DNA from: Clostridiaceae bacterium
GTDB taxonomy: Bacteria > Bacillota > Clostridia > Lachnospirales > Lachnospiraceae
DNA length: 64,000 nt
Assembly: GCA_902363735.1 (NCBI GenBank)
Contig: CABJBA010000004.1
Span: 420,255 to 484,254, forward strand
Direction of reading: 5' to 3'
The notes beneath the pieces are model-generated. The model was not told the origin of the DNA, ran no database searches, and saw only the letters and a list, made by a program, of their open reading frames with translations. A program made the position numbers and the translations under genes. Shown here one piece after another: positions 1 to 8,380 of the stretch. Position 1 is the first letter of the stretch. Every line of letters starts with the position of its first letter.

Positions 1-34
1 GACAGCGGATACAGGTCATTTCTCTTACTTCCAT
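1..34 (-). CDS. DUF1667 protein, N-terminal fragment
   Basis: Only the first 11 codons lie in the window (MEVREMTCIRC). The start ATG directly follows the TAA of the preceding oxidoreductase and has a GGAGGTGG site 6 bases upstream. The early Met-Thr-Cys-Ile-x-Cys is how the small Cys-rich DUF1667 proteins begin. In clostridia these travel with two FAD oxidoreductases as the third gene of a glycerol-3-phosphate dehydrogenase operon. Function is inferred from this context; the rest of the gene is outside the window. Confidence 0.7.
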   Translation of the reverse strand, partial: MEVREMTCIRC

Positions 35-1300
35 TTATTCCACCTCCGTACAGATAAGAATTCTTTTAAGGTCCGGATATTCTGAAAAGCTGTCTTTTTT
101 CAGAATCACCTGTTCCATCTCTCCAGGCGCCAGCACTCGTTTTTTCTTGTGGGATACCCTTACATCATCATAATAGACGTTGATGTAACGGTCCTTATAT
201 ACGTCTGCAACCCGGAAACGCACCGTCACCTGATCTGCCATATTAGACACATCAATGTTCTGAGGGACTGTGTAACGGACTCCGTTTTCAGCCTTTAACT
301 CTACACTGTGTGAAGCACTCTTATCTGTATCGTCTTTCACGTAAGCAGCCGCATTGGTACCTGCCATGGCAGACTCCTCGGACACATAATCTACCAGGTC
401 GTGAACATGGAGCACATTGCCGCAGGCAAATATGCCTTCTGCACTGGTTTCCAGCTTATCACCTACCATTGGCCCTGAGGTAACGGGATTCATATCTACT
501 CCTGCGCTTCTGGAGAGCTCATTTTCCGGAATCAGGCCTACTGAGAGAAGAAGTGTATCACAGCTATAGTATTCTTCAGTGCCTTTTATGGGCCTGCGTT
601 TTTCATCAACCTGGGCCAGAGTAACTCCCGTCAGGCGTTCCTTTCCCTCAATATCCACTACCGTATGGCTCAGTTTTAAGGGAATTCCGTAATCGTCCAG
701 GCACTGGACTATGTTCCTTTTTAACCCCCCGGAATAGGGCATCAGCTCTGCAACCACCTTTACATTGGCCCCCTCTAAGGTCATTCTCCTTGCCATAATG
801 AGTCCAATATCGCCGGAACCTAAAATCACAACTTCTTTTCCTACTGCAAAGCCATCCATGTTCATCAGTCTCTGGGCTGTTCCTGCAGAATATATTCCTG
901 CCGGACGGTATCCCGGTATGTTTAATGCTCCCCTGGGCCGTTCCCTGCATCCCATGGCTAATACCACTGCTTTGGCCTTTATCGTGGTCAGACCCTCTTC
1001 CCGGCTTATGACTGTCACTTCTTTATTCTCATTTATATCCAGAACCATGGTGTTTAAGCGGTAGGGAATCTGTTCCGCTTCCACCATGTCAATATAACGG
1101 GAGGCGTACTCCGGTCCGGTCAGTTCTTCTTTAAAGGTATGAAGTCCAAATCCATTGTGAATGCACTGGTTTAAAATTCCACCCAGCATATCATCACGTT
1201 CCAGGATCATTATATCCGTAATTCCCGCTTTTTTTGCAGCCACTGCGGCAGCGAGGCCGGCCGGACCTCCTCCGATTATTACAATGTCATGCTCTGTCAT
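35..1300 (-). CDS. NAD(P)/FAD-dependent oxidoreductase, second gene of glycerol-3-phosphate oxidation operon
   Basis: A 421-residue pyridine-nucleotide-disulphide-type flavoprotein. The N terminus carries the FAD dinucleotide fold (IIGGGPAGLAAA, residues 8-19), a second nucleotide fold follows (VILGSGDIGL, about 157-166), and a late FAD motif contains ACGN (about residue 291). It lacks the CxxC redox pair of thioredoxin reductases. It starts 13 bases after the GlpA-like gene and abuts the DUF1667 start, so the three form one operon. This trio is the clostridial equivalent of GlpABC, passing electrons from glycerol-3-phosphate to an acceptor; which subunit meets the acceptor cannot be read here. 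Confidence 0.85.
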   Translation of the reverse strand: MTEHDIVIIGGGPAGLAAAVAAKKAGITDIMILERDDMLGGILNQCIHNGFGLHTFKEELTGPEYASRYIDMVEAEQIPYRLNTMVLDINENKEVTVISREEGLTTIKAKAVVLAMGCRERPRGALNIPGYRPAGIYSAGTAQRLMNMDGFAVGKEVVILGSGDIGLIMARRMTLEGANVKVVAELMPYSGGLKRNIVQCLDDYGIPLKLSHTVVDIEGKERLTGVTLAQVDEKRRPIKGTEEYYSCDTLLLSVGLIPENELSRSAGVDMNPVTSGPMVGDKLETSAEGIFACGNVLHVHDLVDYVSEESAMAGTNAAAYVKDDTDKSASHSVELKAENGVRYTVPQNIDVSNMADQVTVRFRVADVYKDRYINVYYDDVRVSHKKKRVLAPGEMEQVILKKDSFSEYPDLKRILICTEVE

Positions 1301-1313
1301 GGTGCGCTCCTCC

Positions 1314-2750
1314 CTATTTACGTCCGGTTAAAACATTGGAACCGGGCCTGTTCTTGCAGATGTCTTCCATATTCCTTCCTGTTTCCCTTGCCAGAATCTC
1401 CATGGTCTTAGGTCCGCAAAAGCCCGCCTGACATCTTCCCATGCCTGCACGGACCCGGCGCTTGATTCCGTCTAAGGAAACAGCACCTAAGGTACGGTTG
1501 ATGGAATCCACGATTTCACCTTCGCTGACTTCCTCGCAGCGGCAGATGATGGTACCGTACCGGGGATTCTTTTTAATAAGTTCTGCCCGTTCCTCCCGTG
1601 ACAGCTTACGGGGATCAGTGATTCCATTCCGGGTTCCCTTAAAGTCTTCCTTCTTTGAAGCATGGGCCTTCCGGGCAATGAGCTGGGCAAGAAATACACC
1701 AATGGCAGGAGCACTTGTAAGTCCTGGGGACTCAATTCCTGCGGCATCAAAAAAGCCTTCCGCATCCTCTGCTTCCTTCACAATGAAGTCATTTCCTTTT
1801 TCATGGGCCCGGAGACCGGAAAAGGACGTGATTATCTGGCGGAAGGGAATGTCTTTCACTCCCCATGCAGCCTTTTCCATGACATCGGATAAATCTGCGG
1901 CATCCGTCCTGGTGTTCTCCTTATCCTTTACATCTGCTGCTGTCGGACCGGTGAGCAGGTTGCCGTGAACGGTAGGCGTCACCAGAACTCCCTTTCCCAT
2001 TTTGCCCGGAAGCTGAAAAATAGTGTGGGTGACATGGTTACCTGCTTCCTTATCAAGAAGCAGGTAATCTCCTTTTCTTGGTGTAATATGAATCTTCTTT
2101 TCGCTTACCATGTTATGAAATACATCGGCATAGACTCCTGCTGCGTTGACCACATAGGAAGCGTGTATGATACTATCGTTTGTCTTTAAGTCATAGCCAT
2201 CTGAGGTTTTTACTACTTCTATTACTTCAGTCTGCAACAAGAATTCCACTCCGTTGTCACAGGCGTTTTCTGCCAGGGCAATGGTAAGTCCAAAGGGACA
2301 TACAATTCCGCCGGTGGGGGCATAGAGGGCAGCCACCACCTGACCGGACACATTTGGCTCCATGGCACGGACTTCGTCTCCCGAAAGAACAGACAGATCT
2401 TCAACTCCATTTTTTTTCCCTTTTTCAAGTAGTTCTTCTAAGCCCTGCACCTCGTCCTCTGAAAAGCAGAGAACCAGAGAACCATTTTGAATGAACGAAA
2501 AATCCAGCTCCTGGGCCAGTTTTCCCATCATACGGTTTCCTTCCACATTGAATCTGGCCTTCCATGAGCCCAGTGTGGCATCGTAGCCTGCGTGGACAAT
2601 GGCACTGTTGGCCTTTGATGTGCCGGAACATACATCTTCCTCCCGCTCAATGACACTGATCTTAAGATCATATCGTGACAGCTCCCTTGCGACTGCACAT
2701 CCGATGACGCCCCCTCCAATAATTGCCACATCGTAATATAATTCCTTCAT
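1314..2750 (-). CDS. glpA: GlpA-like FAD-dependent glycerol-3-phosphate dehydrogenase with C-terminal BFD-type Fe-S domain
   Basis: A 478-residue protein if started at the ATG at 2750, which has GGAGGAGAA 6 bases upstream; longer in-frame starts lack such a site. Residues 5-360 form a DAO-type FAD domain beginning YDVAIIGGGVIG. The C terminus has a Cys-rich BFD-like [2Fe-2S] region (ICRCEEV, then GMGRCQAGFCGP). This matches clostridial anaerobic glycerol-3-phosphate dehydrogenases; L-2-hydroxyglutarate oxidases share the fold. The GlpP-type leader upstream and the glp genes downstream favour glycerol-3-phosphate as substrate. First gene of the operon. Confidence 0.82.
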   Translation of the reverse strand: MKELYYDVAIIGGGVIGCAVARELSRYDLKISVIEREEDVCSGTSKANSAIVHAGYDATLGSWKARFNVEGNRMMGKLAQELDFSFIQNGSLVLCFSEDEVQGLEELLEKGKKNGVEDLSVLSGDEVRAMEPNVSGQVVAALYAPTGGIVCPFGLTIALAENACDNGVEFLLQTEVIEVVKTSDGYDLKTNDSIIHASYVVNAAGVYADVFHNMVSEKKIHITPRKGDYLLLDKEAGNHVTHTIFQLPGKMGKGVLVTPTVHGNLLTGPTAADVKDKENTRTDAADLSDVMEKAAWGVKDIPFRQIITSFSGLRAHEKGNDFIVKEAEDAEGFFDAAGIESPGLTSAPAIGVFLAQLIARKAHASKKEDFKGTRNGITDPRKLSREERAELIKKNPRYGTIICRCEEVSEGEIVDSINRTLGAVSLDGIKRRVRAGMGRCQAGFCGPKTMEILARETGRNMEDICKNRPGSNVLTGRK

Positions 2751-2805
2751 GTTCTTCTCCTCCATATATAGATTCTCCCGGTATAATCTCCGGCTTAATA
2801 TGCAC

Positions 2806-2863
2806 AAAATAAAAAAGAGTAAAGTAAATATGCGAATCTCTCCGCAATATTACCCTTACTCTT
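2806..2863 (-). promoter_or_regulatory. glpA leader: Leader terminator hairpin, candidate GlpP antitermination target
   Basis: On the minus strand, AAGAGTAA (ending at 2863) pairs with TTACTCTT (ending at 2815). Inner pairing GTAATA/TATTTAC and a TGCG/CGCA tip extend the hairpin, and it is followed by TTTTTT. It lies between the promoter at 2896-2925 and the first gene start at 2750, so by default it would end transcription in the leader. A glpP gene lies 6.5 kb away and a comparable hairpin precedes it. Control by GlpP with glycerol-3-phosphate is inference from family knowledge. Confidence 0.72.
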
Positions 2864-2895
2864 TCATCTCAAAGGCTCTTTATTTAATTAAGTTA

Positions 2896-2925
2896 ATGCT
2901 AGCACAATCCTCACAGAGTTGTCAA
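2896..2925 (-). promoter_or_regulatory. Sigma-A promoter of glycerol-3-phosphate dehydrogenase operon
   Basis: TTGACA (2925-2920), an 18-base spacer, then TAGCAT (2901-2896) preceded by TGC, an extended -10. It lies 33 bases upstream of the leader hairpin. A second TTGACA and two TCACAAT words sit just upstream and may be regulator sites; that is not established. Confidence 0.7.
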
Positions 2926-3057
2926 GAAATTTCTCACTTGTTAAAGAATTGTCAAAACATTGTGATTTATTGTGAGATTTTAAAAATGGCAGAGGCATTT
3001 ACGGCTCCAGATCTTATGGCTTATATTTTTTGTTGTGCTGTAATTTCAACCACAAAT

Positions 3058-3804
3058 CTATTCACTGACCGCCACAACACTCTCCTGCTCTGCTAAGTGT
3101 GTAAGCAAAATTCCCCTGTCAAATCCCGGCGGATAAACCACCTCAAATTCCAGCTTGATCTCTTCTCTTTTCTTCACTACTTTTATAGAAGAGATCTCGA
3201 TTCCTTCTGCCTGTAAAAAATCCTCCATTTGATTAATTGCTCCCGGATTCCTGGCTATTGTCATGTGAAGGTATCCATAGGAGGCTTTCTGGGAAAAGTA
3301 GGTGATCCTGTGAGTTAAGGTCTGCATCGTTACAATCAAAACTGTGGTCAGAATTCCCACAATGTACTGTCCCGCCCCAAGAGCCAGCCCAACACCTGCC
3401 GTGGCCCACACTCCTGCTGCTGTAGTCAGTCCATTTACCAGATTGTTTCTGACAAATATTACGCCTGCGCCCAAGAATCCCACACCGCTGACTACCTGGG
3501 CGGCTATTCTGGTTCCGTCGCTGTTAGGAATGTCCGCAAAACCGTATTTGGAAACCACCATAATAAGAGCGGAGCCGATAGCAACAATGGCATGAGTTCT
3601 TATTCCAGCTGCTTTATTACGGTTTTTTCTCTCATATCCGATCATAAACCCCAAAAATCCAGCCGCCACAATACGCAGCATGTACTCAAGCTGTTCCAGT
3701 ATATAGGGCATTGTAAGAGTTCCAAATAATATGTTCTTTGCTTCCAAATATGATCTCTCCTGTCTGATTACTCTTATAATCAATATATTATGCTTATAAG
3801 CCAT
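3058..3804 (-). CDS. mgtC: MgtC/SapB family membrane protein
   Basis: A 248-residue protein with four to five hydrophobic segments in its first 160 residues. The family motif GFMIGYERKNRNKAAGIRTH lies near residues 52-71, followed by a soluble ACT-like C-terminal domain. MgtC proteins are linked to survival at low Mg2+ and to F-ATPase modulation in other bacteria; the role here is unknown. The ATG at 3804 has AAAGGAAA upstream. A TTG at 3747 (after AGGAGAG) or the ATG at 3711 would give the more usual 217-229 residues. It has its own promoter and a structured leader, and lies downstream of a P-type ATPase gene. Confidence 0.85.
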   Translation of the reverse strand: MAYKHNILIIRVIRQERSYLEAKNILFGTLTMPYILEQLEYMLRIVAAGFLGFMIGYERKNRNKAAGIRTHAIVAIGSALIMVVSKYGFADIPNSDGTRIAAQVVSGVGFLGAGVIFVRNNLVNGLTTAAGVWATAGVGLALGAGQYIVGILTTVLIVTMQTLTHRITYFSQKASYGYLHMTIARNPGAINQMEDFLQAEGIEISSIKVVKKREEIKLEFEVVYPPGFDRGILLTHLAEQESVVAVSE

Positions 3805-3849
3805 CTATTTCCTTTAATTTAATAAGCGCTTGTCAAAGTATAAAGAAAG

Positions 3850-3904
3850 AGCCTTGAGAATGAACGGCCTCCCGCACTGCCCCGGCTCTGTCATTTCTCA
3901 GGCT
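3850..3904 (-). promoter_or_regulatory. Structured 5' leader / possible attenuator of mgtC-like gene
   Basis: The transcript from the promoter at 3924-3952 would begin with a long stem: an arm ending at 3891 (AGCCTGAGAAATGA) against an arm at 3863-3850 (TCATTCTCAAGGCT). About 27 G/C-rich bases are enclosed and may fold further. CTTTCTTTA follows, as in a terminator. An alternative AGAGCC/GGCTCT pairing overlaps it. It does not match the M-box, yybP-ykoY or NiCo consensus as I remember them. Metal sensing is only a guess from the gene it controls. Confidence 0.5.
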
Positions 3905-3923
3905 ATCTGTTTTTATTTGCATT

Positions 3924-3952
3924 ATCGTATCATGGTATAGAAAGCCTGTCAA
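3924..3952 (-). promoter_or_regulatory. Sigma-A promoter of mgtC-like gene
   Basis: TTGACA (3952-3947), 17-base spacer, TACGAT (3929-3924) with an extended TGA before it. It sits downstream of the terminator of the P-type ATPase gene, so the mgtC-like gene is a separate unit. Confidence 0.75.
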
Positions 3953-3988
3953 GATTTCACAGGGTATTATCCCATTTACAATAAAGCA

Positions 3989-4009
3989 ACGCCCCCAAAG
4001 CGAGGGCGT
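3989..4009 (-). terminator. Terminator after P-type ATPase gene
   Basis: ACGCCC(TC) and GGGGGCGT arms form a GC-rich stem with a short loop. On the minus strand it is followed by TGCTTTATT, a weak U-rich tail. It starts about 50 bases after the ATPase stop codon. Confidence 0.55.
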
Positions 4010-4060
4010 CTGTATTTTCTTCTTAGAAAACTTTTTCTATGAGCTGATTTTTTTCTATTA

Positions 4061-6667
4061 TTAATGAAGACTCTCCCGTATGGTCTTAAACGCCTGAATT
4101 CCAAGGGTAGGAAGTACTGCAAATATGAAGATGGTAAGAAACTGTCTGGCAGTTAAATCTGCCACATAAAAAAATGCATGAAGTGTGGGCACGAACAGAA
4201 CTGCTGCCAATAATACCGCCCCTGCCTCAAAGGCCATAATGGTCCACAGATTGCTCATGAAGCCAATTTTTAATATTGAATGACTGCTTCGGCAGTTAAA
4301 ACCGTGAAAGAGCCTTGCCAGTGTCAGGGTGGAAAAGGCCATGGTACTGGCTGCCTGCTCGCTTCCCGTGACCAAACCCGTGTGGTAAGCCGCCATGGTG
4401 CAGAAGGCAATAAAGGTCCCCTGCAAAATAATCTGAAAGACAAATCTTTTTGTCAGTATTCCTTCCTTTGGATCTCTGGGAGGATGGGCCAGAAGATCTG
4501 CCTCCGCCTTTTCCATTCCAATAGCAATGGCGGGAAGAGAGTCCGTCAATAGATTGATAAACAGCAGATGAACCGGAACAAAAGGCGTGGGAAGGGCTAA
4601 AAAAGAAGTATATACAACACAGAGGATTCCAGCCATGTTTCCTGATAAAAGGAATTTAATGGCATTTCGGATGTTCCGGTAAACGTTACGGCCGTTGGCA
4701 ACAGCCTTTATAATGGTAGCGAAATTGTCATCCATAAGAATCATGGCGGAAGCATCCTTTGATACCTCAGTTCCCATCTTACCCATAGCAACACCAATAT
4801 CAGCCTGTTTTAAGGCCGGGGCATCGTTGACTCCGTCTCCTGTCATAGCCACAATACGTCCTTTTTTTTGCCAGGCCCGCACAATGCGGATTTTATGTTC
4901 CGGAGAAACTCTGGCATATACACTGATGCTCTCCAGTCTTAAATCCAACTCATCTTCCGTCATATCGTCAAGTTCCGGGCCGCTGACTGCGATCCCGTTT
5001 CCGTCTAAAATCCCAATTTTTTCCGCAATGGCAGAAGCGGTTACTTTATGGTCTCCTGTTATCATGACAGGCCGTATTCCTGCTCTGCGGGCACTTAAGA
5101 CCGCATTTCTTGTTTCCGGCCGCGGAGGGTCCATCATGGCTGCCATGCCTAAAAAAGTGAATCCAGCCTCTGATTTTTCCGTCAGTTGCTCCTCTTCTCC
5201 CATCTCCCGGCAGACAAAGGCCAGGACACGAAGACCTTGTCTGGAAAAATCCAGATTCTGCTCCGTCATGGCCCTGCAGTCCCCGTCTGTTATGGGTCTG
5301 ATCCCATCCCAGGTCCATATCTCAGTAATACGGGGAAGGAGTATATCCACCGCTCCCTTAGTAAAGAGAATCCGCTTTCCTTCAATCCGATGGAGAGTGC
5401 TCATCAGCTTTCTTCCTGAGTCAAAGGGAAGCTCACCAATTCTGGGATACCAGGACTTAACGGCCTCTTCCACCAGCCCAGTTCTTTCCGCCATCTGGAT
5501 TAAGGCTGCTTCCGTAGGATCTCCCAGCAGTTTTCCTTCTCCATAGACAGAATCATTGTTTAGCACTGCATCATACAGCAGATATTTATGTACGGAAATT
5601 TCGGTATTTAAAAGCTCCGGCACGTAAAGCCGGTTATTGGCATAAACCTGCTGGACAGTCATCCGGTTCTGGGTCAGAGTTCCTGTTTTATCGGAACAGA
5701 TGACAGAAACACATCCAAGGCTTTCCACTGCCTTTAAATCTTTTATAATTGCATTTTCCCGGACCATTTTCTGAGTGCCCATGGCCTGCACAATGGTAAC
5801 AATAGAGCTAAGCGCTTCCGGTATAGCGGCCACTGCAAGCGCTACGGCAAACATCAGGGAATCCAGAATAGCCATCCTGCGGTAAAGACTTAACCCAAAG
5901 ACTCCGGCACATATAACGAGAATTGCCGCCGCCAGCCTGCCGCCAAACTGATCCAGACTCACTTCGAGAGGAGTCTTTTTTTCTCCTGTATCATTCATGA
6001 GAGCAGCAATCCGGCCTATCTCCGTATTCATTCCAGTTCCTGATACCACCGCCATGGCTCTGCCTGAAGAAACAAGGGAACCGGAAAACACCATGTTGGT
6101 CTGTTCCGCTAAAGGAACCTTTTCCCCTCTTAACCGCCCTGTCTTTTTTTCAACCGGAACTGATTCCCCGGTTAAAGAGCTTTCATTGACCAGGAGAGAG
6201 TGATTTTCTAAAAGCCTGCCGTCAGCCGCCACCATATCTCCGGCCTCCAGCAGTAAAATATCTCCCGGTACGATTTCAGCAGATAAGACTTCCTGCTTTT
6301 TTCCCTCACGGATTACCTTTGCAACAGGGGCTGACAAAGCCATCAGGCTATCCAGGGACTTTTCAGCCTTCATATGTTGTACGGTGCCTAAAATTGCATT
6401 TAACAGAAGCACTGCAAATATAACTCCCGTACTTTCCACGTCACCGGAGATCATGGAAATGACCGCCGCTATAATCAAAATAATGACCAGTAAATCCTTA
6501 AACTGATTTAAAAATACTTCAAAAGCGCTTTTTCGTTCTGCCTTTTTCAGGATATTAGGTCCATAGTTTTTTCTGCGCCTTAAGATTTCTTCAGAGTTCA
6601 GACCACTCCGGCCAGCCTCCAGCCGTTTTAGGACCTCCTCCTCTGAGAAACGAAACCATTCTTCCAT
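4061..6667 (-). CDS. Cation-translocating P-type ATPase, Ca2+-type (type II)
   Basis: An 868-residue P2-type ATPase, near the usual family length. It has the N-terminal cation-ATPase domain (residues 1-70), the actuator loop TGES (166-169), the M4 ion-binding motif PEAL (283-286), the phosphorylated Asp326 in DKTGT, a hinge at TGDGVNDAPAL, and about six C-terminal membrane segments. The M4 motif and NPA-less C terminus fit bacterial Ca2+ (PMCA/SERCA-like) pumps, but Mn2+ or Na+/K+ cannot be excluded. It faces the MgtC-like gene downstream, a possible divalent-cation pairing. The ATG at 6667 is preceded by AGGAAGGAG. Confidence 0.88.
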   Translation of the reverse strand: MEEWFRFSEEEVLKRLEAGRSGLNSEEILRRRKNYGPNILKKAERKSAFEVFLNQFKDLLVIILIIAAVISMISGDVESTGVIFAVLLLNAILGTVQHMKAEKSLDSLMALSAPVAKVIREGKKQEVLSAEIVPGDILLLEAGDMVAADGRLLENHSLLVNESSLTGESVPVEKKTGRLRGEKVPLAEQTNMVFSGSLVSSGRAMAVVSGTGMNTEIGRIAALMNDTGEKKTPLEVSLDQFGGRLAAAILVICAGVFGLSLYRRMAILDSLMFAVALAVAAIPEALSSIVTIVQAMGTQKMVRENAIIKDLKAVESLGCVSVICSDKTGTLTQNRMTVQQVYANNRLYVPELLNTEISVHKYLLYDAVLNNDSVYGEGKLLGDPTEAALIQMAERTGLVEEAVKSWYPRIGELPFDSGRKLMSTLHRIEGKRILFTKGAVDILLPRITEIWTWDGIRPITDGDCRAMTEQNLDFSRQGLRVLAFVCREMGEEEQLTEKSEAGFTFLGMAAMMDPPRPETRNAVLSARRAGIRPVMITGDHKVTASAIAEKIGILDGNGIAVSGPELDDMTEDELDLRLESISVYARVSPEHKIRIVRAWQKKGRIVAMTGDGVNDAPALKQADIGVAMGKMGTEVSKDASAMILMDDNFATIIKAVANGRNVYRNIRNAIKFLLSGNMAGILCVVYTSFLALPTPFVPVHLLFINLLTDSLPAIAIGMEKAEADLLAHPPRDPKEGILTKRFVFQIILQGTFIAFCTMAAYHTGLVTGSEQAASTMAFSTLTLARLFHGFNCRSSHSILKIGFMSNLWTIMAFEAGAVLLAAVLFVPTLHAFFYVADLTARQFLTIFIFAVLPTLGIQAFKTIRESLH

Positions 6668-6857
6668 ACTGACGCTCCTTCCTGTTTCTCCTACTATGGT
6701 ATGAAGAGGGAAGGGGATTTCATGAATGATTTTACCAGACAGCCAATCGCAGGATAAATCTTTTTGCCTATTGCAGTAAGAAGAATTTTTTATTATAATT
6801 TCCCTATAATGTTAAAACTTCAAGCTGATACGATACAGCAGAAAGGAAATGATTCCT

Positions 6858-7340
6858 ATGGACAAAATTACAAGCTTTACCATAAACCATTTAGAACTGC
6901 TTCCGGGCATCTACGTTTCCCGCAAAGACCTGGCAGGAGATGCCGTAATTACCACCTTTGACTTAAGGATGACACGGCCTAACTTTGAACCGGTCATCAA
7001 TACCGGAGAGCTTCACACGATGGAGCACCTAGGGGCCACCTTCCTTAGAAACCATAAAACCTTTGGTTCTAAAATCCTCTATTTCGGTCCTATGGGCTGC
7101 CGTACCGGCTTTTATCTTCTCTTATCCGGGGATTACAGCTCCAGGGACATCATTTCCCTGGTTTCGGAACTTTATGAATTTATCCGTGATTTTGAAGGAG
7201 AAGTTCCAGGTGCTGCGGCAAGAGACTGCGGCAATTATCTGGACATGAACTTACCAATGGCTAAATATATGGCTGGAAAATTCTTAGATGAGGTTCTGTA
7301 CGGAATTGATGACAAACATCTCATTTATCCGGAAAATTAA
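6858..7340 (+). CDS. luxS: S-ribosylhomocysteine lyase LuxS
   Basis: A 160-residue LuxS cleaving S-ribosylhomocysteine to homocysteine and the AI-2 precursor DPD in the activated methyl cycle. The metal ligands His53 and His57 lie in HTMEHL with Glu56 between them; catalytic Cys81 is in GCRTGFY and the third metal ligand Cys124 is in DCGNYLDMNL. The ATG at 6858 is preferred over the one at 6849, which sits only one or two bases from the AAGGAA ribosome site. No pfs neighbour is present. A TATAAT lies at about 6805 but its -35 is poor. Confidence 0.95.
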   Translation: MDKITSFTINHLELLPGIYVSRKDLAGDAVITTFDLRMTRPNFEPVINTGELHTMEHLGATFLRNHKTFGSKILYFGPMGCRTGFYLLLSGDYSSRDIISLVSELYEFIRDFEGEVPGAAARDCGNYLDMNLPMAKYMAGKFLDEVLYGIDDKHLIYPEN

Positions 7341-7388
7341 TTTCCTTCCGGCTGTACCTTTTTAACATGAATCCAAAGGGAGGAAGAG

Positions 7389-8360
7389 ATGTATAAAGTA
7401 TTAATACCTAAAACTATTTCCAATACCGGGGCAGAATATCTTCTTGAAAAAGGCTGTGAGGTCATTATAGGAGCGCCCTCTTCCCCTGACGATCCCCGTT
7501 TAAAGGATTGTGATGCCATTTTACCCGGGGGGAAATCCAAGATTAAGTATGATAAAGACGTTCTGGACCGGTGCAAAAACTGCAAGGTCATAGCTAATTT
7601 CAGCGCTGGATATGAACATGTTGACATTGTGTATGCAGAACAGGCTGGAATTCAGGTCACCAATGCAGGAACTGCCAACTCCAACGCAGTAGCGGAGCAC
7701 ACCTTATATCTTTTGCTGGCCTGTGCCAAAAATCATGAAATCATGACAAAGGCGGCCTATACAGGCAGCTTTTCCATCAGAGCAAAGGTGTTTAATTTAG
7801 AACTTCAGGGAATGACACTGGGAATCATCGGCTTTGGCAATATCGGACAACGGGTTGCTCAAAAGGCCATTCATGGATTGGGGATGAACGTTCTTGTCTA
7901 TTCACCCAATCTGACCAGAGAACAGCTTCCCCAAGGCATCCAGCTTGCATATGACCGGGATGAGATTTACCAGAAAGCGGATTTCATCTCCCTTCACGTA
8001 CCTCTGACAGAAGAGACAAGGCATATGGTTTCCAAAGAGCAGTTTGATTTAATGAAGCCTTCTGCTTATATCATCAACGTTTCACGGGGTGGAATTATAA
8101 AAGAAGAGGATTTAATTAAAGCAATAGAAGAAAAGAAAATCAGCGGAGCAGGGCTTGATGTGTTTGAACAGGAACCTCTTCCTGTTGACAGCCCCCTGTT
8201 TCAGCATGAAAACATTATTATTTCTCCCCACTGCGCCGCCAATACAGTTCAGGCACTGGAAAATATGGAACTGTATGCGGCAAAAGACATCTGGCGGGTT
8301 TTAAATGGGGAGGCGCCGGAGTTTCCCGTAAATCATCCATGCAGAAATATACCCAGGTAA
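7389..8360 (+). CDS. D-2-hydroxyacid dehydrogenase family protein
   Basis: A 323-residue NAD-dependent dehydrogenase of the phosphoglycerate/D-lactate family. It has a Rossmann GFGNIG near residue 146, the substrate Arg in NVSRGGII, a Glu in the LDVFEQEPL segment and the catalytic His in SPHCAAN. GGGAGGAAGAG precedes the start. It follows luxS by 48 bases and precedes a thioredoxin-fold gene by 20 bases, so the three may be co-transcribed. Substrate unknown; three homologues in the window show the clade is expanded here. Confidence 0.85.
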   Translation: MYKVLIPKTISNTGAEYLLEKGCEVIIGAPSSPDDPRLKDCDAILPGGKSKIKYDKDVLDRCKNCKVIANFSAGYEHVDIVYAEQAGIQVTNAGTANSNAVAEHTLYLLLACAKNHEIMTKAAYTGSFSIRAKVFNLELQGMTLGIIGFGNIGQRVAQKAIHGLGMNVLVYSPNLTREQLPQGIQLAYDRDEIYQKADFISLHVPLTEETRHMVSKEQFDLMKPSAYIINVSRGGIIKEEDLIKAIEEKKISGAGLDVFEQEPLPVDSPLFQHENIIISPHCAANTVQALENMELYAAKDIWRVLNGEAPEFPVNHPCRNIPR

Positions 8361-8380
8361 ACCAGACAGGAGGTCTTCCA

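Noticed and set aside
1441-1968. Plus-strand frame of 175 codons opposite the GlpA-like gene
   Set aside because: Antisense to a conserved flavoprotein, with no start signal and no recognisable protein features.
4695-5546. Long plus-strand frame opposite the P-type ATPase
   Set aside because: It is an antisense shadow of a conserved enzyme gene, without a ribosome site or domain.
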